From Boletus sp. NGJ (taxonomy: Eukaryota > Basidiomycota > Agaricomycetes > Boletales > Boletaceae), in contig JAGTXK010000022.1 of assembly GCA_019096195.1 (NCBI GenBank), positions 124,001-188,000 on the forward strand: a stretch of DNA of 64,000 nucleotides. The letters run 5' to 3'. The notes beneath the pieces are model-generated. The model had not been told where the DNA came from and made no database searches. It saw nothing but the letters and a program-made list of their open reading frames with translations. Within the stretch, counting starts at the first letter, position 1. Each line of letters starts with the position of its first letter. A program made the translations under genes and the position numbers. Positions 1 to 11,184 of this stretch are shown piece after piece.

Positions 1-589
1 TGTTCCTTATACCACCATTGACGACGATGTCTATCAAGGGTGTCACATTCTGCAAGGTGCGAAGTGGATAGTGTTGGCGTTGGTAGTGGCTTTGGCTGAT
101 CATTCTGTGCAGGTTCGGTGATCCTGGCTAATATCTGGTAAGGGACATCAGCCCGCGAATGTGCACGTACGATGACAATGGCCCTATGGCAAGGCAATAT
201 CGCACGACGAAAAAAAAAGTATCGCACCACCGAGGTGTTCATACCAGAACGGTTCTTGCAAGGAGATGGTACACTGAAACGAGGACAATATTGCCTGAAT
301 GTTTGGATCGGACGTTGGATCTGGTGCGTGGACGCCCACGCTCGTTCAAGCGGCTCTGACGACGTGGTGCACAGAACTCAGGGAGGCATGTCGCGGACGC
401 ATCGCTATGGTCTGCGATGGCGTGCATACCGGCGTTGTTTCACGATTGAAAAGGACGGTGGGACCCGAGAATGTAACATGGATGATGGGGTTGTTGGTGT
501 GCGTCACGTTCCGCTTGGAGAGTGAGGGTGTTGACGCTGACGCGATTGTGCCAGACGTTCGTTCCCTATTTCCGTGTCGGTGCTGTCCT
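1..589. other. No gene recognised
   Basis: No reading frame here matches a family I know. On the minus strand below position 130 one frame reads as a plausible hydrophilic segment ending near QWWYKE, which could be the edge of a gene lying left of the window. It is too short to call. Confidence 0.3.
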
Positions 590-1463
590 ACTAGCCCCAC
601 TTCCTCCCAACATTCCTTCCTGCTTCCATGCAGTCGCGGACAGTCACGCCCGCCATGCCTGCACCTACAACTTCCATCCGACCGTTCAAACGCTTCAGAT
701 GCAAGCACCCTCTTCAGCTCTTCCATCCGTTGTAGGTGACCGACAGCATACAACGGTACGGATTCTATACTCCAGAGGATCTATGCGTCTTGTCTTGCAG
801 GTCTCCCAATTCATAAGGTGTATCTTGGCTCGATTGCGGCTTCTTTGGTGTATGGGCACGACCAAGCAGAACAGATCCATGTCCATGTTCTTCCGCCTCC
901 CACAAGGCAGGAGAGACGGCACGCACACTAACCTTGCGAGAGTCTGCGGTTTGTACACCGTGAACCTGAGCGCTCCCGAAGATGCGTGCGAACGTTGCGC
1001 CGAATCTCTTGGTTAAAAAGGCGTCTACCGATTCGTCATCAATTCCTGAGGGTCTGTTTCCCTGCCGAAAGCGTTCCGAAAGGATCGAAGAGAGGAATAT
1101 GTGACCAAGGTGCGGGCTTATTTGGAGCGGCGGAACGCCTGTGATACGATCGTCGACGATGTCAAGTCCAGAAGATGGATCTATTTCCATGCGCCATAAG
1201 CAACACTGCGGAATCTGAGCTTAATAACTCGCTGATTCAAGGACGCTGAGAGCATCGGCTCGTAGTAGTCGCGGGCCTGCTTCAAAGACGACATTTGCCT
1301 CTTCTTTTGAGTTCCAGAAGGACTTGTGTAGTTGAACCTTGACTCTCTCCGAACGTACGCAGCCCCCGAAACATGTACCCTTGTGATGCGTGCGGCCGGA
1401 GATAGGTGAAACCGAAAGGCCAGTTAAACCATCACCAAGTACTGCTATAGATTCAGGTTGCAT
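590..1463 (-). pseudogene. Decayed protoporphyrinogen oxidase (HEM14/PPOX) copy
   Basis: Pieces of the FAD-dependent enzyme that makes protoporphyrin IX in mitochondrial haem synthesis lie in the right order on the minus strand. The N-terminal dinucleotide-binding start (SIAVLGDGLTGLS, family GGG changed to GDG) is near 1463-1425, followed by VRSERV and EAGPR. A second block, 1190-765, has the conserved DESVDAFLTKRFG and FARIFGSA segments and SVRAVSPALWEAEE. The C-terminal block near 753-600 has VGHLQRMEELKRVLAS, then, one frame over, VVGAGMAGVTVRDCMEAGR and a stop. About 250 central residues that should lie between the last two blocks are absent, part of the FAD-binding N-terminus is lost and the frame shifts. 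This is a relic; a working copy must exist elsewhere. The identification rests on my memory of fungal PPOX motifs. Confidence 0.8.
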
Positions 1464-1599
1464 TGTGAAGGGATGGGCAACATGCATTTTATCGTTGGGA
1501 ATGGGAAATGCATGGTGGTTACTACCTTGGACTTGTGCCGTGGTTGTTTGGTTGTATTCCTGCTACAGTAAGTGTTGGGTTCTGGCTTCTAGCCAAGGA

Positions 1600-2680
1600 A
1601 GGATGCTAGTGGCATCATGGGGAGGATTGGTATGCGTGAGTCAAATCATGAATCGACTCACACATACCAATGCAACACCATGGCTGGGCTGAGGGAGTAT
1701 GGGAAATGGTAGGGCGGTAACGCTGCCATTAGTGTAAGCAGAGTATTGGGAAGAAGCTGCCGAGCTCGCATAGGTCGACTCCTGTGCGAAGGCGAATGCA
1801 TCGATGCCGTTCGATGCCTCATAGTAATGAAGGGGAGCCGGGTGGGCAGGAAGCCTTTATGTCGAAGGGTAGTCCCGCAGGTTCGGGGGCAAAGGCAGCG
1901 TATGAACCTGCCGACTCGGAGTTGTGAGGGTTGGCAGTATGAAACTGGATCCGAATCGGTCAAATTTGTTTCGGGTCTACTTGGCTTGACGTTGGGTGAA
2001 AGTTTTGATGCAATGCCATGGCAGGACTATCCTGGACTATCGGGAATGCCAATGCAGAAATACCGTGGTGAGTGTAGTTGTTCTGCGATGCGACCGACGA
2101 GTTTGCATCAATCACGTTCACGGCCAGCCTGAGGTCGTATGGATTGTTATTCGATGACTGCCATAACAAGCGTCCGGTGCGGGATAGTACTTGTTGTCCA
2201 AGGGCTGTAGCATGGATGAAGGTGGAGACGTAACGGTCGGATACGCATAGGCGGAGCTGTATTTGGAAGAGTAAGATGCTCCATGATTGCTCGAAATCGG
2301 TTTTTTCTTTTGGGGGGAGGGAACGGGAGAACGAGCTGTAAGGGCGATGACCTTGCCCAGCGATCCACCTGATCGGAAGTCTTGGGTGCAGCCTCGCCTT
2401 GAGCGGCTGGGGTTCGTTTTCATAATTATGACACCTTACGCGGCGTTTCAAGAGTGCAGAAGTGCAGTTCGAACTGTAGTTGGAGGGTTTTCCGGAGACG
2501 GAGGGCAGCGCAGATCTGCCACCGGGAGTGTTTGAAGAGGCGGGATCTATCCCTGCTACGGTAGCCACAGCAGTGGGTTCTATGGGCTGCACTTACGGCT
2601 CGTTTTGGCAGGGAATTGTTCATTTTTGCCTTGGACAGGTATATGGCCTTGCATTAGAACTAGAGGGGGGGGGAAGATGA
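1600..2680 (-). other. Low-complexity coding-like stretch, possible remnant or multi-exon gene
   Basis: Minus-strand frames show Ser/Tyr/Pro/Ala-rich segments of the kind found in disordered regions of fungal regulators: SYSSKYSSAYAYPTVTSPP (about 2290-2235), NNNPYDLRLAVNVIDANSS (about 2155-2100) and STYASSAASSQYSAYTNGSV (about 1775-1715). They lie in different frames, which could mean introns or decay. I see no DNA-binding or catalytic domain, so no product is assigned. It could be part of a transcription-factor gene or its relic. Confidence 0.35.
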
Positions 2681-3051
2681 ATATCTCTATCCACAGTGGA
2701 AATGTTACGATAGCCTCACTGGGAGTTCTAAGACCCCTCAGGTGAAGAGTGAGGAACTGTTCCTCGCTCTTCACGAGATATTTCCGCTACAGTACGCTAA
2801 GTAGTGGGTTCTGGGTCGGGTCGTCGAAAACACCATTTTGTTCGCTGGTGTTGATGTAGACTGTAGTAACCATGTTATTACTTGTACATGTTTGCCTCTT
2901 CTTGTTAGGCTCAGCGTCAAGATCTATCGCCCTCCATCGGGTACCGATATAACCTGACGAACCCTCCACCTTTAAGGTTTCCTGCTCGTTGAACGAGCGT
3001 TTCATTTCACGTGTATTTATGTACTTGAAATTTATCAAAGTCTCAAACTTG

Positions 3052-3472
3052 TTCGACCAACTCCATCATGGCAGCAGCAAGCTGTAACACAATGTGCCAT
3101 TTTCAAAACAGGCGGCCTACTTCCGCACGAACTGGTGCCAAACACTTGCGTTCGAGGCTTCGGGGCCCTTCCATGGTCAACTACTACCCAAAAGACATCG
3201 ACCTCTGCATGTCCAAGTTTGCGAAGGAGTGGCCAGAATTGGAGTTGGTCAACTTTGCAGAGGCACAAGAGACTGTGGGACGCGGACATGAAGAGAGCCA
3301 GGGGGAAGGGTGCACCCGCAAAGGCGAAAGACAAAAGTTTGTTCAAACTCGGATGTCATTCGGAATGTTACTAAAGTCGTCGTTTCTTAGGTCACAGTCG
3401 CCGGACACAAAGGAGACGGTAACCGGTTTGAAGCGAAATATGTGGATTACATTACGTGCCATCGCACAGTCC
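3052..3472 (+). pseudogene. Broken duplicate of mitoribosomal mS33 gene
   Basis: This is an inverted copy of the mS33 gene found at 8760-9146. Similarity starts about 15 bp before the start codon (ATG at 3068) and runs about 80 bp past the stop. Near the N-terminus 30 bp are missing between two CAC triplets, and one extra base lies in the GCAGCA run just after the ATG. The core reads ARTGAKHLRSRLRGPSMVNYYP, as in the parent. After NFAEAQ a one-base insertion (CAAGAGA against CAAAGA) throws the frame. The parent's intron is still present at about 3339-3392 with GT, TACTAA and AG intact. The copy therefore arose by DNA duplication, not from spliced mRNA. Confidence 0.88.
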
Positions 3473-3553
3473 AACTTGAAGTCGGTCTAGTAAGTACTAG
3501 CAAAGTCACCGCTACAAAGTCTACCCGATTGGTACCCGAAAAAGGAAACGAGA

Positions 3554-6416
3554 CTAATGGGACGCAATGAACGGAAACCAGGGATGGATGTCGGGATCCC
3601 AGGTCAGCACGGACATATCCCACTCGTTTGCCTCTGACATGGACGCGGGAAGCTTCTCCAGACTCTGACACACGTCGCGTAAGCCTCGTATGGACTGGCG
3701 TATCAGTCAGCGATGGTGGTGAATACTGGACATTGCAGGGAGGTGGGACGAGACATACCTGCTTGCGTTCCTCGACCCAAGGTCCTGTCCAACCCCCTGT
3801 GAAAGTGACCAATTCCCCCAAGAGCATGCGAGCGAGTTGAATCTGTCCCACGGGGGAGTAATCACAATCCTTGTCACACCAAAAAAATCATTAGCACATC
3901 CACCTCCAACACGAACCGGGACCGTGACATCATACCTGCTGGATCGCCGAACAAGCAGCAGTAAACTTGAGAAAATTGGGATGACCGACTGGTGGCTGGT
4001 CGATATCGTCGTATTCGTCTATGAACGCCCATTTATACCGACGAAGACAGTTGAGTCGCATGCGCTGCCACGACGTCCCAAGCTTTTTCAACGAGACCTA
4101 GCATCCGCGTCGTGTCAAGCTGACAGAACGACCGATAAAACTGAGAGTACGCACAGAGAAGATAGCCCACGACATCGCTTGTAAAGCCGTCAGGAAAATG
4201 GATTGAAACCGATGCTCATCGGACGCGGGCGATCCTGATCGACGGGGATAATGTATCAACACAAGCACCAGAGAATCAGTGTCTCTTACCTTGCAATCCT
4301 AGTATGAGTTCATCCATACACGAGAGCTGCAACTCCAGGACCTGAGTAGCGTACCAATAGGCAAACACACGCTCCTCTGCAGAGTAGAGCGATAGCTGTG
4401 CCCCAGAATAGATGACTTCGCGGATGACCGACAGCCTTTGCAACAAGACAGCGGTGCACAGCTGGGGTAAGGGGTCTGGTTCCTGCTGGAAATGTGGTCA
4501 GATACATCAACACGAACACCACTGATGGTACACACCCAGGGCTCGAGGTTATTTTGAATATCTATAAACAGTGCATAAAGTGCGTGCCAGTCGAACAGCG
4601 ACTTCATGCAAAATCTACGCCGCCGTGCAGGGTTATACCACAACGCCTTGATATAGCCGAGCTCAAGCTAGTCGGAGACGCGGATCTGAGAACAAGAATC
4701 AGGGTACGGCAGGCATTGCACGCACCTCTATAATCGAGCGCTCTAGATGTGCCAACGGGGACGTTTGCGGACCTTTCCAACGGCGGCCAACCATATGAAC
4801 AAATGAATCATAAGATACCCCGCAGTTCTCCATAAAAAAGCAATCCACGATGTGTTTTTGTGTGTATTTGTTCAATACCAGTCCGTCCTCAAAGAGGGTC
4901 GACTGGAAATGTGTTGCTCAGGAGCGAACGGAACATGTTCAGAAGGTGTCAGTACCTGGCATGCGGACCGGATATATGGTAGACGTCGATCTGGTTTCGA
5001 TAACCATACTTGGATGTGGCCCATGATCTAAGAGTAATGTGAGCTAAATGGTACCCGATCGATGCAATCCCCACGACCTTCCAGCTTGTAAGATTTGATA
5101 CGCTTGCCAAGGTGCTGAGCTGATCCAGGGAGTCTAGAAGCCCTACCAGTTTGTTCCACACGGTGTCCTGGTCGGGCAGCCCGATGACATGGAGTGGTAT
5201 AAACGAGACAAGAACTCGGGGAAATTGAGGATCGAAAGCACGAGGTACCGGGGAATCGGGTCTGGGGTCTGGAAGCGGCGTTCGTCGTATTCTTTGTACT
5301 AGTTCACGTGCAGCATTGATGAGGGGACAAAAACGGTGGTATTCCTTCGACAATTGGGCCGATAAGAGCTCAATGAGTGTCTGATACGACGTCAGCGAAG
5401 TGAACAAGTGACAAATATCGAGGTTTGAACCTTGCGTAGTACGAGCCGATCACGGAGTGCATCCTTCCAAGTCGACGACGCTACGCAAATTAGTCGATAT
5501 CAATATTGCGCTGGTGGAAATTACCTTCGAAAGAACGGTCTAACCAGGTACAAGCATGTTCTAATTTGGCCTGAATATAGCTCACGGGTAGGGCCTCCGC
5601 CAAGGGTACGTCGCACTTTTCGCTTTGCCAGTCCTCCGTCTGTTAAACCGGCACAAGCCAAAAATGAGGGTGCAACATATGAAAGCTCGTCATGAGACGG
5701 ACATCATACACATTCCCCTTGTTGAGTTCTCTCCACGAAAGATCGCACGATTTGAGCAAGCCATACACATAGGCTCTGAGAACAATAGTGACGAGCTCGA
5801 GAGGCCGCCTGTGATCAGCCTCCCCAACTTGATCTGCCGGTGTCAATTCCGGGTCAGTTTCTCTCAGTGCATGGACATGCAAAAACGAGTATATGGTTTG
5901 GGAAAGCGTGTAGCCAATATGCCATTCCATCTGTGGCACGATAGGCCATGAATAACCAGGCATAGGACATATACATTTATCTGATCATTCACCTCGCAGG
6001 CAAAGGAGCGATCTATTACCCAGCACACCTCTTCCGGGGACAGGGGCTCTAGGGGGTCGAAGACCGGGCGTGTTTGGTCCATGAGTGCTAGGCCGCTGTC
6101 AAACCGAGGTTCTCCAATCTTTTAAATAATTTGCTCGGTCCTGAGCCAGTGCGTAATTCTAAAAGGTAAGCTACCTACTTCGAAGGCTGCCATTGCGTCC
6201 TGTAGAGTAAAGTCTTTCGCTAGGACGAGCCCCCCAGGAGGGATATCTTGAGGCGCCAAGGTGAATGAGACGAGATACAGGGAGTCATGTTGAGATTTTA
6301 CCTGCGGCTGCGTCGGCGAACATCTGGGTGACATCGTAAAAAGAGTCTCCGCCTGGCAAACCCATGTCGACTTGGAAATCCATGGCTGTCGTCCATGTCT
6401 CGTCCGGTGAAGACAT
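3554..6416 (-). CDS. NAA35: N-alpha-acetyltransferase 35, NatC auxiliary subunit (Mak10)
   Basis: Non-catalytic anchor subunit of the cytosolic NatC complex, which acetylates N-terminal Met of Met-Leu/Ile/Phe-type proteins at the ribosome. The start at 6416 reads MSSPDETWTTAMDFQVD. Exon 1 ends at 6302, the first intron is 6247-6301, and the splice joins to DIPPGGLVLAKDFTLQDAM. Next come the family signature AFE-IGEPRFDSGLALMD, then LEPLSPEEVCWVIDRSF and MEWHIGYTLSQTIY (LEGHSLAQT in human NAA35). Further conserved parts are the middle domain around 5407-4950 and FAYWYATQVLELQLSCMDEL near 4380-4310. The last exon ends EWDMSVLTWDPDIHPWFPF with TAG at 3554. About ten exons with short introns; not every internal splice was resolved. 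Divergent with the Trp-tRNA synthetase gene. Confidence 0.88.
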
Positions 6417-6506
6417 AAGTTGTCAATGAAGAAAAGAATTCAACGGGCGTCAGGATGTCAAGGTTTCATGAAACAAGCCAGTCAAACGGAGTTTCAAACA
6501 CTAGTA
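6417..6506. promoter_or_regulatory. Divergent promoter between NAA35 and mitochondrial TrpRS
   Basis: Only 90 bp separate the two start codons, so both promoters must share this space or reach into the neighbouring coding sequence. If TrpRS used the upstream in-frame ATG at 6426 the gap would be about 10 bp. No TATA box is visible. Confidence 0.5.
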
Positions 6507-7896
<1,390 letters not shown>

Positions 7897-7950
7897 CTTG
7901 TTGTCGGTTGTTTATGATAATGACTTTGTCTTTCCCCTAAACACTTGAAA

Positions 7951-8672
7951 ATGCAGCAAGCAGATGCTGAGTCGAGCAGTGGTATTAATCACCACGCCCG
8001 GGCGCTGTCCAAAGGACAGGAGCGAAAGGCGGTCGATTTTCTAGAGTACTCGTTCCAAGACATCGAGAGCTCGTTCAAAAAACGGTGTGCGCTGATCTCT
8101 CGGATGCCACTGAGCGGTCGTATCTTATTACCACCTCACCCAGCTCTGAGCCATCTCTCAGTAAACTACCGACATTGTCAGCCTACCTTGACGCCATGCA
8201 GCACCTCTTGGAGTTCATCCTGCGAATACCGCCCATAGACCCTTCTACATCGCTGCGAACCGCATTCTTACTCCGTCTTACGAATGACGTGATGAACTCG
8301 GTACCAGGCTACCCACCGGATATGAATGATCTACAACAACTTCTCGACTTTCTGGACGACCTGGATGAGGCATGGTTAGCTGTGCTGAACTCTCAGGTCT
8401 GGGATCCATCGTCGGGAACCAGCGTGGATCTCGTTGTCCCCATGGACATGATCGAGCCAAACCGACCCATTCGCTCGACGCCTGTGAGTCAAACGGAGCG
8501 AACGAGGTTAAACAGTTTGCTCGTTACAGGTACTGCAGGGCTGGAGGAGTGGCTGTCCAGGTTAGCCACGTCCGGCGACAACTACCAGCTAGCACTGGAA
8601 AGGGGTGGTTTCATGCAGGGATTTAATGACTTGTTTTCAAAAACCCTTTCTGAAATGGGGAGTTTGTCGTAG
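7951..8672 (+). CDS. Conserved-looking protein of unknown function
   Basis: I do not recognise the family. From ATG 7951 the frame reads MQQADAESSSGINHHARALS and a helical segment to FKKR near 8083. From there the frame one base over continues open for about 195 residues to the TAG at 8670-8672, with a helical region rich in Leu and acidic residues (DLQQLLDFLDDLDEAWLAVL) and a basic/Ser-Thr linker. The switch falls at an AAAAAA run (about 8077-8082); one more A would join the frames, and no GT-AG intron fits. It could be a sequencing slip, a real frameshift, or an upstream start that is not used. It lies 54 bp after TrpRS and about 90 bp before the mS33 stop, so transcription units are packed tightly. 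Confidence 0.6.
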
Positions 8673-8759
8673 CCCTTGTTGAGTCTGGGTGTAGAATAAA
8701 AGCAAAGGCTGCGTGTGCGATGGCACGTAATATAATCCACATATTTCGCTCCAAACCGG

Positions 8760-9146
8760 TTACCGTCTCCTTTGTGTCCGGCGACTCTGGCCTAAGAAAC
8801 GACGACTTTAGTAACATTCCGAATGACATCCGAGTTTGAACAAACTTTTGTCTTTCGCCTTTGCGGGTGCACCCTTCCCCCTGGCTCTCTTCATGTCCAC
8901 GTCCCACAGTCTTTGTGCCTCTGCAAAGTTGACCAACTCCAATTCTGGCCACTCCTTCGCAAACTTGGACATGCAGAGGTCGATGTCTTTTGGGTAGTAG
9001 TTGACCATGGAAGGGCCCCGAAGCCTCGAACGCAAGTGTTTGGCACCGGTTCGTGCGGAAGTAGGGTTGTAGGCTGTTTTGAAAATGGCACATTGTGCCT
9101 TCGCCAATGCAGCCAATCGACTGGGTGTTACAGCTGCTGCTGCCAT
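8760..9146 (-). CDS. RSM27: Mitochondrial small ribosomal subunit protein mS33
   Basis: Component of the mitoribosomal 37S/28S head. Exon 1 (9146-8846) starts MAAAAVTPSRLAALAKAQC and has the family core YNPTSARTGAKHLRSRLRGP followed by SMVNYYP. It ends in a Lys-rich stretch, KGAPAKAKDK. Without splicing the frame ends in an unlikely Cys-containing tail (GCHSECY). A 54-bp intron (8845-8792) has GT, a perfect TACTAA branch site and TTTCTTAG. Removing it joins a 32-nt exon that adds SQSRRTQRRR and a stop at 8760, the basic end typical of this family. The product is 110 aa. The ATG at 9146 was chosen because upstream in-frame sequence looks like leader and similarity to the duplicate begins just before this ATG. 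Divergent with the endonuclease III gene, 115 bp apart. Confidence 0.9.
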
Positions 9147-9261
9147 GATGGAGTTGGTCGAGACAAAGCCTTCTGATCCTAATACAACCAAACAGCCGCT
9201 GCACAGGTAATACCTTGGACTTACACGAACACGTCGACGAAAGAAACGGCACGCTTGACTC

Positions 9262-10916
9262 ATGTGTGCAGCGAGGCGAACGACCTCGACGCGGTTGACG
9301 AGGCTGGCAGCGAAAGCGAGCCCGTATCATAGTGCGGTGACGCTCTACGAAGCTCCGAGTCAAGCCAACTTCGATCCGGAGGCCCAAGCTCAGGCTGGGC
9401 CGTCCACCCCACGACGATCGACTCGCGTCAAACAAGAGCTAGCGGATCCAGAGACGTCCGGGTTCTCGGACGTGCCGTGCTCCGCCAAGCTTGAAGCCCA
9501 AAGTACGCTCGCAAAGAAGACAAGGGCCAACCTGCGGCGGAAACCTGTCAAAACCGAAATTCCGAACTCGGAGGCCGACGGCGACGCGTCTCGAAGGCCA
9601 CCCAAGAAGCCTACGAGCAAGCCCAAAGTCATTCCGCAGGCGTTGGACGTCCCGCACCCCGCTCCGGCCAGGTGGGCGGATGTCTACGCCGCGATCAAGG
9701 AAATGCGTTCGCGCGTCGTGGCGCCGGTGGATACGATGGGATGTGATCAAGCTCAGTTGAGAGAACAGGATCCCAAGGTGGGTTTGAATGTCGGGTTTCC
9801 CACTACACACCCATCGTCGTATATCCTTCTCGTCTTTTGGTGTCACCCAGATGGCATAACTCGCTCAAAGTGACGCCCTAGATATTGATCTTCTTTGATC
9901 TTTTTCATTTTACCAGAATCAACGTTTCGCGACGCTCGTCTCTTTGATGCTCTCCTCGCAAACCAAGGACGAAGTGACTGACGCGGCGGTCGGGAAACTA
10001 CGGACCGCACTGGGTGGATCGCTTTCCGTCCAAGCAGCGTTGGAAGCAGATGAAACCGTCGTCTCCGACGCTATCGCCAAAGTAGGGTTTTGGAGGCGAA
10101 AGACGCAGTGCGTAAATATTTGTTCTGAAGGAATCACCCTTGTCTAACGATGATCTGTCCTTTTTTTTTTTTCTGAAACAAGATACATCAAACAAACCGC
10201 TCAGCGATTACAGGACGATTTCGACTCCGACGTCCCCAAGACGGTGGAGGAACTCTGTTCGCTCCCCGGGGTGGGTCCCAAGATGGCGTTTCTAGCGCTT
10301 CAAGTAGCGTGGAAGTTGTACGTCGTTTTCGCCATGCGCGACACAAACCGACCCGAGTCTCACCGCATTCCTTGGTCGCATCCACCACACGTAGAAATGT
10401 CGGGATCGGAGTCGACGTCCACGTCCACCGGATCACAAACCGGTTAGGGTGGCACAATCGACCGACAAAGAATCCCGAAGAGACGAGGTGACGTCCCCTT
10501 TCCCTATGAAGCGCCTCCATTCTCAAACCTGGAACGCGCACCGCAGACTCAACCTTCAAGAGTGGCTCCCAAAAACGTTGCATGGCGAGATTAACCACAT
10601 GCTCGTCGGGTTCGGACAGGTGAGAACGACACGACATGATTTTTCTTTCGGGAATTGTCGTATGGGATGCGACTTGGGACTGACGAGACGCCACTAGACC
10701 ATCTGCCTGCCTGTCGGTCCGAAATGTGGTGATTGTACGCTGAGCAAAGGGGATCTGTGCCCGAGCGCACATAGCACCAGGACCAAGACGTCCAAAGCTG
10801 CTGCTCGAAAAAGGTCGTCAGAGGAGGATGCCGAAGAGGCCTCCGGACCGAAGATCGAGATCGAGATTGAAACACCGGGGGACCGAGAGGCGGATTTTGA
10901 CAATGATGAGGAGTAG
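9262..10916 (+). CDS. NTG1: Endonuclease III homologue, DNA glycosylase/AP lyase
   Basis: Bifunctional base-excision enzyme removing oxidised pyrimidines in nucleus and mitochondria. Six exons: 9262-9777, 9917-10107, 10183-10314, 10395-10487, 10547-10619, 10698-10916. They total 1224 nt, 407 aa. Residues 1-145 are a basic, Pro/Lys-rich extension likely carrying targeting signals. The catalytic fold starts at WADVYAAIKEMRSRV and has LMLSSQTKDEVT. The helix-hairpin-helix LPGVGPKMA (about residues 264-272) holds the nucleophilic Lys. VDVHVHR (about 286-292) holds the catalytic Asp. The C-terminal iron-sulfur loop is C-x6-C-x2-C-x7-C (CLPVGPKCGDC to GDLC), two residues longer in the last gap than the bacterial C-x5-C. 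The protein ends in an acidic tail. Confidence 0.94.
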
Positions 10917-11184
10917 TCATCCCGCGTCAAGGGGGGAACATAGTCACTGAAAACGGCCTCTCGATCGCATGTGGCCCTTGTTCTTCGCCAGAAGAACCAC
11001 AGTGGGTACATAGTACAATCACATATAACGTTGGGGAAGTTCGTCGTGTGATTCTTAACCGAAACTGTGTATTGTCGTAGCTGCACAGACAAATCTACTT
11101 GTGCAAAGCAATACACGCCCAGTCTTCCAAGTCTATTCTTTCATCAAGTTACTTAACCATTCGGAGTCGACTGACCAAACAATT

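Noticed and set aside
3052-3472. mS33 duplicate as a processed (retroposed) copy
   Set aside because: It keeps the parent's intron and 3' flank, so it is a DNA-level duplicate.
9147-9261. Longer mS33 start giving an extra 39 N-terminal residues
   Set aside because: The upstream residues do not match the family and the duplicate's similarity starts just before the ATG at 9146.
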